The position numbers and the translations under genes were made by a program. The notes under the pieces were generated by a model. That model ran no database searches. It saw only the letters and a list, made by a program, of their open reading frames with translations, and was not told where the DNA came from. From assembly GCF_028769735.1 (NCBI RefSeq), contig NC_088171.1, positions 76,587,216 through 76,651,215 on the forward strand: a stretch of DNA of 64,000 nucleotides, in the 5' to 3' direction. The DNA is from Zonotrichia leucophrys gambelii (taxonomy: Eukaryota; Chordata; Aves; Passeriformes; Passerellidae). Each line of letters opens with the position of its first letter. Within the stretch, counting starts at the first letter, position 1. Below are positions 36,517 through 46,934 of the stretch, piece after piece.

Positions 36517-37833
36517 TGTCATGGTTTGACCAGGAAGGAGTGAGAATTCTGAGAAGCTGTGGTCAAACCAATGAAGGTTTTGAGTTTCATACTGACACCT
36601 GGTGTAGCCAGTGGGGTTTGGACACACCTCCGAGAATACACAGGGGTTAAAAGCAAGGCACTGCCCTGGCACTTCCTCTTTTGGACATCGTCGGGCGAAG
36701 AGGTCAGATCTCTCCCCCGTCCGGCCCGCTGCTGCTGGGCGGGGGAGGGGCCAGCCATGCGGTCAGCCTGGGGCCTGGACAGAGATGGGGTTGAAGGGGC
36801 TTCGGGGGGGCTTCGAAGATAGAAGGGTAGAAGGTCCCAGAGAGTCAGCCCTCGGGCAGCCAGCCCCCCCCTCCCCCCCCCCCAGGAGAGCAGCCAGCCA
36901 GGAGGAGAAGGAGGGAGACTGCCCGGCCGCAGCAGCAGCGTGTGGGCAGCGTGCGTGGGAGCCGTTCCGAGACCGACAGACAGAGACTGAAAACTTTTAA
37001 CCCTTTCTTGCATGATTGGGGCCTTACAAAAATGCTAATCCTCCTCGAAGCTGAATAAGAAGAGAGATGAGAGATGAGATGACTTAGCCCGGAGATTGTG
37101 GAGATGATTAGATGGGGAGAGATGATTTAGAGTAGCCTTTTAGCTAGACTTTTTCTTGTAGCCATAGACTCAGTTGTTCCTGTGACACAGACTGCATTTA
37201 GGGAGAGGCAGTGCCTCAAAACCAAGAGAGTTCATTTGTGAGGACCCCCCGGCCCCAGGGGGTTAGAAAAATATGGGAGAGACAGTTGTCCCAAAAACAG
37301 AGACTGTGCCTTTTTAGAGTGAGACAAGGCATCCTTGAAAGACAACCCTAAAAGCAGCTCTGATCCATGTCTCAGTGGTGAGAGCACTGGGCATAGAAGG
37401 AACATGTCACAAGCGGCAAAAAGACTTTTTTCCCCCGAGCGGTGCCGAAGTGACAAGGAAGCATCCGAGATTTCAGTGTGTTTCCAGGAGAAGCCTATGG
37501 AACAAGAAAGACTCCTTTCCTCTTCATAAACTGCAGTTTGAGTATACTAAAGTGTCGTGCTGGGCTAAGCAGTTGGTGTTTTTTGAGAGAATGTATTAGA
37601 TTGAGAAAGTCAGGGAGTGGGGAGGAAGAAAAGTAGTTTTTGTAAAGTTTTCAATTTTTTTTTTCTTTTCCTTATAGTCTTTCCCTATTTTTCCTGTAGT
37701 TTTAAGTAATAAAGTGTTATTTATGTTTAAGTTGGAGCCTGTTTTGCTTATTCCTAGTCACATCTCACAGCAGACACCAGAGTGAGGCATTTTCATGGAG
37801 GCACTGGCTCTGTGCCAAGCTCAAACCATGACT
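36517..37833 (+). mobile_element. Solo LTR of an ERVL-like endogenous retrovirus
   Basis: The element begins TGTCATGGTTTGA and ends TCAAACCATGACT, so its termini are 12-bp inverted repeats; the expected final A of the canonical CA is a T here. It is flanked by 5-bp duplications. A polyadenylation signal AATAAA lies at 37708-37713, 120 bp before the end, preceded by pyrimidine-rich sequence. Positions 36680-36990 are strongly GC- and CpG-rich, with GC-box-like GGGCGGGGGAGGGGC (36737-36751), in sharp contrast to the AT-rich flanks, and would form the promoter half. At 1317 bp it is long for an LTR. No gag, pol or env sequence is attached, so the internal part was lost by LTR-LTR recombination. 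Open frames of up to 164 codons in it, on both strands, reflect GC content, not genes. Confidence 0.85.
37708..37713 (+). terminator. LTR polyadenylation signal AATAAA
   Basis: Canonical hexamer within the 3' part of the solo LTR, followed by a T/GT-rich stretch (GTGTTATTTATGTTT) suited to cleavage and polyadenylation. Confidence 0.65.
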
Positions 37834-37838
37834 CTAGA
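37834..37838. repeat. Target-site duplication, right copy (CTAGA)
   Basis: Matches 36512-36516 exactly and fixes the 3' end of the LTR at 37833. Confidence 0.8.
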
Positions 37839-40800
37839 TAACTAATTTAGTAAAATACTTCTACTATACTGTCAACTAGAAGTCACTAAATATATCTTAT
37901 AGTCATTGAATTACCTTCTGGGATAGCCAGAAGAACTCCCAGGTTTTGAATAATACCAGCAAAGACACAGGAGACGTTTTTAGCAGTGGTATAGTGTCTT
38001 TGCAAATCTGAAAGAGAGACAACCGCTGGAGTTGTATCCTGGGATTGGTCAATTTCTGATTATTTCAAAATGTCCCCAAGTTACTACCTAAAAAAGTATG
38101 AAGTGAAAGCTATTTTCTCAGAGAAGATTTTAGGCTTTTAGATTTTACATTCCCTCTGAAATAAGACATCAAGAATTACACATACAGAAACTAAGCAATC
38201 GCCTCAGGGGTCGGAGCTCTAATCTTCTTTCCACTATATTTTTCCACCTTTCCTTTCCCCCTTCTTCATTTGCAGGGAAGCTCATAATGGATATGGGATA
38301 GGGAACAAAACTTGTCTCACAACAAAAAATCCCATCTATTTTACAATGTCTGCAAAATTATCTATACACCTTGAAAAATTAGTGGAAAGAATGTAAAGAA
38401 AGTTACAACAGATATTAAATTCATTTGAATATGCACATATTTTAAACTCAGGAAGAGTTGACAGAGCTATCTGCAAGATTGAAATGTTGTCTTAAGCATC
38501 TCCAGCTATATACGTATCAAAGTGGTTCTGGTATCTCAAGTTACACCTAAGAAACATTTTTTATTCTATTTCAAATATGTTTGTCTAATCAGGTTTTTAA
38601 CTTCATACATCACTCAGAAAATCACCCACTGAGACACTCCTGAAGGTGATGTGAGGAAAAAGTGTGTATTAAAGTGAAATTCTTAAGAGAAAACTGCATT
38701 GAATCTTCTAAAACTATATGTTACTTGAAATATTCAATTTTTTTATTGTTATAATGAATTATCAGGAACTACAATGACTGGTACATTTGCTACCATCTTT
38801 CCCTGAATGCAGACTATATTGTGAAAAGAGTAGGGTGCTTTTTTGTGTAAATCTAATTTCTACCAACTGCATTTTTTTTTTATCCCCCTAAAATTTAGGA
38901 TAAAAGCCCTCAGTAGCCTAAGATTAACTAATATTTCTTCCCTCCAGCTCTTTCAACATTAGATGAAAATTATTTCATAGCCAGAAAGGAGACCAGATAC
39001 TTCGTAGAATTTCTCAGATTCCTTCTATACCATCATGAATATATATTACCAAAATATATAATGAATATATATTATAAATGTATATCAGGTAGCTAAAAGT
39101 TTTCATGTTTTATATGTACATCAGCTAAAGTCAGATCATCATTCTAATTTCACTGAGCTGAGTATCCACTGCAGTGAACAATAGGTCATCCTCTTACTCA
39201 TTTTCGTATTGCACAGCAGAACTCAGATTAAATCCAATGTAAGATAAATTCAAACTGGTGGAGTCTGCATAGTCCAGTGAACTGGGAAAATACAACCGCT
39301 GATTCCTATAGCAATGCTGCTCCATTGTCATGGCACCACTAATTGTACCTTCCACTCCTGGTTAAAAAAATAAGGCCCAGCACAACGGAGATTGGAACTT
39401 CTAATTACAAATGAAGTTCGTGCCAAGAGTTCAGAGGTTGAGTCCATTGCATGGTATGATAAAGCAAAGATATGCTCCACTGTAGGAGTACAAACCTACA
39501 GGGAGACAAGATTCAGGAAACAGCTGTTCCAAAAAAGATATGTTTAGGCTATAAACTATATAGGAAGAACACCTTTCACAACCCCATTAAAGACTCATGT
39601 GAAAAAAAGTGTTCTTTATTAAAATCTTTATAGTCATAAATCATTTCCTTACAAACTGAATGAAAATTATGACATTTTAGTATGACATTTTGTAATCCTT
39701 TAGCTTAAAAACATTAGGACTATGGAAAAAAAACATATATAAAATCAAAAACTATTTTTCAGGGTTTACAGATTTGGTCTCTATTCAACTTTTAGAAGCA
39801 ATTATTTTCTTTTTTTATTGAAATAACTCTCTTCAATAAGAGATTTCAATAGAAAATAACCTTGTTAAAACTGTTTTGTTTTTCAGCTTGCTCCCTTTAA
39901 TTAAACTGCACATTCCAGGAGAAAATGCAGCTACTTTCTGAATATTAATTATAATTCCCTTGAAGTCTCTTAGGTCATTAAAATATGATTAGCTAAAGGC
40001 TTTTCCTAGGTGGAATGAATAATAAACTTCGAATATACAGATCCATTTCAAGTCTACAATGATTATCTTGTTGGGATTCAGTTAATGAGAAAAATCCATC
40101 TCTGTTGGTTCAGTGACATGGATGAATATTTCAATTCCCAAAGATGCACAGCATGACTAACATAAATCACAACACCTGGAGTATCAAGTTAGCAGCCTCA
40201 CACTGAAGGGTCTGAAAACTACTAAGAAGGAGACAAGTATTCCTGCTGAGTGTATTACCTAAAGTCTCTTCTTCCTTAATTATTTTTATCAGATTACTGT
40301 AAGTCAGCCCTTTGCTGAGGCTTATTAAAAAATGAATCCTGTTTCCACAATAAATTTGTTTTACCAACTTGTAATAAATGGATACATGAAAGCATCTGCA
40401 TTTTTTTTCATTTCATCTTAAATGTAAACAGGAATCAGATAAATCTGTCCAGGAAGTGTGATATGAGACATTTTGTCACTTCTTTAATATTTCCAAATGC
40501 TCTTTCTGGGGGTTAGCCATAGTTCCAATTAGAAAGAAATGTTGCAATCATCCTTATCAATCTGTATGAGGTTTTAAAGAACATATCTGCATAGTTATAT
40601 TCAATTAACACCATTAGAAAATGGGGCAATATTATATTACCCACTATGTAGGGAAACCTTCCACCCAGGAATGGTCTGAAACCATCTCACCATCATGAAA
40701 ATTCAACCACAGCAACACTTGTAACAAGTTGCATTAGGTGATGACTCCTAGGAAAGTCTAGAGTAAGGAAGATTTACCCCCCAGGCATCCAGTATCCAAT

Positions 40801-40844
40801 TAAAGTATGTTTAAACAAACTGGAGGTAACAGGGCTGTGGGGGA
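37839..40844. other. Unique AT-rich sequence, no gene seen
   Basis: Three kilobases without a recognisable repeat family or gene. A TA-rich patch at 39030-39090 holds two copies of an ATGAATATATATTA word. Confidence 0.5.
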
Positions 40845-41865
40845 ATGACCCCTAGTACCGAGAGTTGGCTGATGTCATTGTGAGGCTTCTCTCAGGTGTG
40901 GTGTAAATGTTCTGAAAACTGGGAGACATAGCCAGAGACAGGGAGAAAGCAAAGGTCACAGCCATCAGCAGGAAGGTAAAAAAAAAAAAAAAATCCAGGG
41001 AATCACTGGCCAGTAGGTGTCTCCTCCACCCCTGTGTAGGTGGTGGAGTAAGCAGCATATCTGGAAATGGAATGGCTTTCAGTACTAAGTACAGGAGAAT
41101 GGATTTACAAAGGAAAAACCATGATTAACCACCTGATAACCTTCTTTGATGATAGAACTGGACCAGTGGAATAAAGGAGAGCAGTGGATATCATTTATCT
41201 TGATTTTAGCAAAACTTTCAGTAAAATCCCCCATAACATCCTCACAGACAAATTGATTAAGTTCATACCAGATAAATGGAGAGCAAGGAGGGAGGCCTGA
41301 CTGCTCTCTAAACTTCTGGGCTCAAAGGATTTTGTCAAATGGCATATGATTCATCTGGAAGCCAGTAACTAGTGGTGTCACTAGGCATTGATATGGCATC
41401 TACTACTGTCTAACTTCTTCATAATGACCCAAATGATTGACCAGAAGGCACCCTCAGCAATTTTGATGATGATAAAAATAACTGGGAAGAATAGCATCAG
41501 GCGGGTGTGCTGCCATTTGGAGGAGCCTCAACAGGCTGGAGAAATGCGCTGACTGGAAACTCACACAGTTAACAAACAGATGTGCAGTGACCTGGTGACA
41601 GAATAGCCAGCCCCTGGGGACAAATAACTCCACAAAACACTACAGGCTGGGGCTGACTGGTTGGAAACCAAGCTGGTGGAAAGAGATCTGGATGTCCTGG
41701 TGGACACCAAGCAGAACATGATCTGGCGCTATCCCTTTGCAACAAAGACCATCGATAGCATCCATCCTTTGCTCCCTCAATGGGAGGATCATCAGCAGGC
41801 TGAGGGAGGTGAACCCTTCTCTCTGCTCAGCCCTTGGGAGACACATCTTAAAACCTGTGTTATGG
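40845..41865 (+). mobile_element. CR1 LINE, 5' part of an interrupted copy
   Basis: The forward strand aligns with the CR1 second ORF from upstream of the reverse transcriptase: GAGAGTTGGCTGATGTCATT, then AGGGAATCACTGG, then DIIYLDFSKTF (about 41188-41220), the palm motif A. The catalytic-block sequence LSNFDDDK (about 41465-41488) keeps two adjacent Asp. A run of 16 A at about 40979-40994 and several frameshifts break the ORF. The C-terminal region follows, with KLVERDLDVLVDTKQNM (41670-41720), until an LTR interrupts it. The remainder resumes at about 42312. The short frames at 40852-41058 and 41640-41846 on the reverse strand are shadows. Confidence 0.9.
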
Positions 41866-42311
41866 TCTGAGTAGTCTTGAGGGGCTATCTAGAACAGAGG
41901 CTAGACAGTGTTAAAGGAATAAAGTAGGTATTTATTAAAAAGGCCTTCAAATGACACACTTTGCGCAGTGCAAGAGCCTGGCCAGGACTGCATCCAAGAT
42001 GGATGCTGACTCAAAAGTTTCCACACTTTTATATGCTTTGGTCCATTTACATATTGGGGTTAATTGTCCAATTACAGCTTCAGGTTATGAAGTCCCATCC
42101 TTCCAATTTGCTCTCCTCAATTTGCTGTTGTTTACACTTTTTGGGCCTGAGGCTGCAACAGTGTCTTTGGTTTCCGGGCTGGAAAAGGATTGTTTTGTCT
42201 AACTAAACTCTGAAGAGGACTTGCTAAAATTTCATATGAAGTTCAGAGTTATATACTAATGCAGTACAGAATCTGGAAAATATGAAAGCTAAAACTTATG
42301 GCATGATGACT
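41866..42311 (-). mobile_element. LTR inserted in the CR1 copy (reverse strand)
   Basis: About 445 bp with no CR1 similarity separates two CR1 parts that are adjacent in the consensus. Read on the reverse strand it has a TATA box, CATATAAAAGTG (about 42028-42039). A polyadenylation signal AATAAA (complement of TTTATT, about 41932-41937) follows roughly 95 bp downstream, the usual LTR order. The sequence resembles a common songbird LTR containing TTAATTGTCCAATTACAGC. The two forward open frames of 81-83 codons over it are not coding evidence. Ends and target-site duplication could not be fixed; either boundary may be off by about 45 bp. Confidence 0.72.
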
Positions 42312-42560
42312 ACCTCTGAACAAAAGGGTCATAGCACATAGTTACTGGCATAAGCGCAGCAAATAACCAATGTCAATGATTAGAAAACTCTCATTTTTTT
42401 CATGTGAAGGAAGATTGAGAGAACTGGGACTCTTCAGCCTGAAGGAGCAGAGTATCAATGGAATCTGATCATTGTGTATAAGTACCTGATGAAAGGAATA
42501 AAGATGGCAGAGTCAGACTCTTCTCAGTGATGCCTAAGAGAACACCATTGTGTAATCAAC
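42312..42560 (+). mobile_element. CR1 LINE, 3' part of the interrupted copy
   Basis: CR1 similarity resumes with CTCTGAACAAAAGGGTCATA, continues through AGCGCAGCAAATAACCAATG, then GATTGAGAGAACTGGGACTC with the ELGLFSLKE word of the C-terminal region (about 42415-42450). It fades after TCTCAGTGATGCC (about 42530). It continues the copy at 40845-41865. Confidence 0.85.
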
Positions 42561-45500
42561 ATTATTCAAATTTTAAACCCTAACGCCACAGCACTTTACC
42601 TACTACTCTAAAAAAAAGGAACTCTGTCCCAGTTGAAAACAGCACAATGAGCAAGCAGCAAGGGTACAAAATGAAATACACAAAATTCCACTTAATTGTT
42701 GGAAAAAAAATTAAACTTTTTTATTTTTTTAAACTCTGAAGTGGTCAAACGTAAGAAGGATGATGTGCAGTCTTTTTTTTTCTCTTAAGTTGGGCAAAAC
42801 CTAACAAGAAAATGTCTCAAGTATCTGCAGCAACAAGGTGACCTCTAGATGTTCCTTCAAATTTCAATGACTGTTTGATGGGATTCATCTAATGACTTCG
42901 TAAACACCGAGACAACTTTCTCACTGCAAAACTGTCAGATGATTAATTATTTCCCCACCCTTGTAAAAAAAAAAAAGTTGCATGATATTCTGACATAATA
43001 TTTGTATTATTAAATAAATAGGGTAATACAATGCCTACATAATTTGATTATCTATTTTAAAGCAATTCTATCATGATCCTCTTCTTCAGAAAACTTCTAG
43101 ACAATAATTCAATAAAATTAGGCTTTAAAAAGCCCAACATTTTTCATGATTGCAGATAACCGATATAAAATATATAAAGCAGACACTAGCAAAGTAAATA
43201 GTAATTAATCTTACATTTCTGCACTATTTATTTTGAATAGCTACAGAGGTAGGTAAAGATCAGACCTAGCTGATAATCATTATATTGTTCTTGGTTGAGT
43301 TCCTCCATTGAGCATGTGCACACACACCACAGGCACACACACACAGAGCAATGTTATTTAAGTTTCAGGTAATTATAGCCTGAAACAGTCTGAGAAACAG
43401 CAACTACATACAGGTAATTAAATCTTCAACAGAGTACCATTACAACTGTAGGTGGTTAGTGCAGGGCTGCAGAAATTAGAAAGAAAAGAGTCTGGTCAAC
43501 AGATAGGCAGATGCAAACATAAAACACACTTATGTACTAATGTACACAATAAATACATATATTGTCTATGTCTTCAGACAGAGGAATGAGAATCCATCTA
43601 TATACAAAATAACTCTCAGAACTACTAGCTGGAATTCATGAAAGTCAGCTGCCTTTTACTTCCTTTTTGTACTTTCTTATACCTTTAATCATTCTATTAA
43701 AGGTATAAGAAAGTACTTAATCATTCTCTTAACAGCAAAGAGCATCTAATTGAATCTACTCATATAACTTACTTATTTCAATGCTAAAAAGAAGGGCTAG
43801 TAAGTGACTGCACTATTAAAGAAAAAATAAAGTTCTGATGTAATTATTATGCATAGAAGGGCTGATAGCTGTTTAGAGGTTTTTTTAAATTGGAATAATA
43901 AATGAGGAAGTTAGAAGAAAACTTAATTTGGCCAGAATCATGTAAGAAACATAGGGAAAAAACTATACAGTGATAAATTATGACACATCTCAGAAAATAA
44001 AGCAACAAAATACTACAGAATATTGAAAAATTGTACTTTTTTCAAAACTGCAAATGAAAGACTTGCTTTTCTTCATTGTAAACAGTAATTACGAGCTAGA
44101 ATCTGACAGTGTTGTCTCTCTTACTGTTATGCTGAGTAATATTTTATTTTAAAAGCTGTCTCACTGACATAAGAAGCTTCATTATAATAAAAAGGTGTTA
44201 CCAAACTGAGGATGATAATTAGTAGTCAAGAATATTTGATTGTTTACTAAAGACTCTTAATGTCCTTTTTTTACCTTACTATGAAAGTATCTACTCAAAA
44301 ACCTATGACCCCTTAACAATATGGCACACGTCTCTGGAGCTTGCACGACCCATAAAATGTGCTGCAGTACTTTCAATTGATAAAATGTGATACTTTCAAG
44401 CTCTGTTCATATCTAGTTTTATCTTTCTCAGTAGCTGTCTGAAATACCAAGAACAAGAATGGGAAAGATAGTATACTTACAATTCAGTCTGACATCATAG
44501 CAGGACAAAAACAATTAACAAGTGAATTTTGGTAGCTGAGGTCTACAGGGTTTGTGTGCATGTTGCATAGTGCCATTCAAGTCCTGGTTAACACAAAAAA
44601 GAGTCATCTGTGCTGGCTTCTCTTTCTGGAAAAGACAGTAATTTGACTTTTCCTCAGATGTACAATAAAATTTGATCCAAATTCTATGAAAGTTTTTATA
44701 GAATCAGAGAGCAAATGGCAGATTCCTTGCTTTTAATAATAAATGTTCTGGTCTAAAATCCTGACATAGGACATTGTGTGTCAAATCAAGGCATGGCAGG
44801 ATACAGAATTGGTAGGATGTAACGGTGTGCTTAGCAAAGCTGATGTACTTGCCACTGATTTCTCTGGGGGTCGGGATGTCATTCTCAGCCAGGGAACAGT
44901 AGAATGGAATGGCATGGTAATTTACACAGACACTGCTAGAGGGGTGGTAAATGAAGAGGTATGAAAAGAGTAGTCAGGATTAACAGAGAAATCTAAATTA
45001 AAAGCAATGGTGGCTAACTGGAACAAATGTGAAAAGAAAGGCATCTAATGCTTATGATGTTAGATGTGTAATCAAAGTTCTATCTTCAAATGGCTAAGAG
45101 AGCAGGAGGAAGATCAATACCAGTGATGGTAAAGATCAACTACCAGTGTTGAAGCATAACACTCAACTTCAATTTCTTTACTGTAACTGCTGTTGTTCAG
45201 TTTAGACAATTTAAGCGAGAATGAGAAAAATGCTATCTTCATCTTACTGAAAATTTCACAAACCAGATTTCTTCAAAGAAATGTCTCAAACTAACAGTAA
45301 ACTCTAACAGCGTCCATGGGAACTGCAGCTGGACAACAGTAAGCCCATGAAAAATGTATATGTGTGTGTTTATCAAACATGTACATACTCATGTGTTATT
45401 TACATAACCTATTGTTTAAATGCCTACAAAATATACATTTAAAGTAGATATAAATAAAATCTTCTAGAAATCTGTCAAAAGAAACAGAAGACTGTTGGAC

Positions 45501-46900
45501 ACTATGCTGCTTAACAAGGAAGGGTTCTTGTAATAAAATTAAAAGTCAAGTAATGAGTCATATGATCGTCTTAAAATGAAAATTAGTGATATCTGTGTAA
45601 AGAAAAACGCAGAGTGTTTTTTGAGTGATAATACAGGAAAGACCCACCCCCCACAAAACCCCAAAATACTAACAAGAGTGCCAACAGATTATTGAAAGAG
45701 CTAGGAAGTCAGAAATATTATTTTATACTTAGCACCGAAGAAGTAACAAAACTGAAAATGATGAGATGCATACTAGAAACTGGTGATGACAGTGTTGTTC
45801 ACAGCAGACAAACATAAAATCTGACTGCCAATGCAAATGCAAGTGTGGAGTATGACTTTCTGAGAGACTGCTAAAGTGCCTTCCTTAAATAATCTTTTCA
45901 AGTCCACACGGTATGTTCTCCTTAGTTTACAGTCTCTGCTGCATTCTAACTTTCTGTTACTGCTTCCTATATGGGTTTCTATCTACTTCAACCTTTCTTC
46001 TCATGAAAAGATAAGTAAAAAAATTTATGTGATTTTTTTCTAGCAGCTAATCTAAGCAGAACAGTAATTTTTTCAGCTTGCTCACATGGCAACAAATCCA
46101 ACCACCCATGAGCTGGTTGGAAGCCAATGTTACTGGAATCAGGGTTTTCACATAGCTGGCCATTAAGAAGATAGTAACATCAAATCTTTAAAAGCAAGGA
46201 GTCAGTTACAGTCTGCCTCCCTCAGCCTAATCATCTGGATTGAAAGGAAACTGGGGAGCAAGAAATCCTTGTGTTTTGGATGCCTGACTGAAGGGAAGCT
46301 GAAGGGACGGGGGTTGCTTCCCAAATTCTCCAAATTAGGTAATTGTTAATTGTAAAATTCTTTGTCAGTTGAATGAAATAAACTTGCCAGCAAATGTTAA
46401 ATTGCTTAAGATTAAAGTCATCAACAAGACTGTCATTCCTTGTACTCAACACACAGTCTGATAGGAACAAAAATTTTGCCTGCTTCAGAGAGCAGCTGTA
46501 TGTCTTCCTTGTTTACAACTCTACTGCGGCATGCCAGATTAATCCAAACTTCCATTTCTGTATCTCTAATTTTGCAAGAAAACTCCTGGGTAGACAGGTA
46601 TTTATGTGCCTGATTTGCAGACTTCTGTAACACACATATAAGCCCTGCTGACAGCAGTATCAGCAAGATTTATGTAGGCAGCTACCATACAGATTTAGGA
46701 GTCTGCCTGCACACATTGCACAGTATAGTCAATGCCAGGCACATATTTAGACAACATATTGGTCGTACAGATAAGTGGGGAAAAGTATATTATTTCAGAA
46801 AGCTTGATCCTGAATGTCAGTATTTCAAGCAGCAATATCATAGACTATTAACACAGCTACAGAATTCTCATTATTATTAAAAAAACCCACATCTCCATGA
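42561..46900. other. Unique AT-rich sequence, no gene seen
   Basis: No transposable element is recognisable. A short CA repeat lies near 43318-43346 and a strong hairpin at 43669-43716. A 62-codon open frame at 44776-44964 has a non-repetitive composition, with Gly, Val and Asp in mixed order, but no family I know and no splice support. Confidence 0.45.
43669..43727. repeat. Perfect 21-bp-arm hairpin with duplicated loop sequence
   Basis: The arm at 43669-43689 (GTACTTTCTTATACCTTTAA plus T) is the exact reverse complement of 43696-43716, with a six-base loop. The word TTAATCATTCT, which spans the end of the left arm and the loop (43685-43695), is repeated directly after the right arm (43717-43727). 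The pattern fits copying of one strand during replication followed by a return to the original template. Confidence 0.95.
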
Positions 46901-46903
46901 ATA

Positions 46904-46934
46904 CTATTATTATTATTATTATTATTATTATTTA
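46904..46934. repeat. ATT microsatellite
   Basis: About ten tandem TAT/ATT trinucleotides, uninterrupted, in an A/T-rich setting. Confidence 0.95.

Noticed and set aside
36519..37013. Reverse open frame of 164 codons and forward frames of 87 and 129 codons
   Set aside because: All lie in the GC-rich half of a solo LTR, overlap on both strands, and carry no domain; GC-rich DNA has few stops by chance.
44776..44964. 62-codon frame with mixed, protein-like composition
   Set aside because: Too short and without similarity; mentioned only as part of the unique region.
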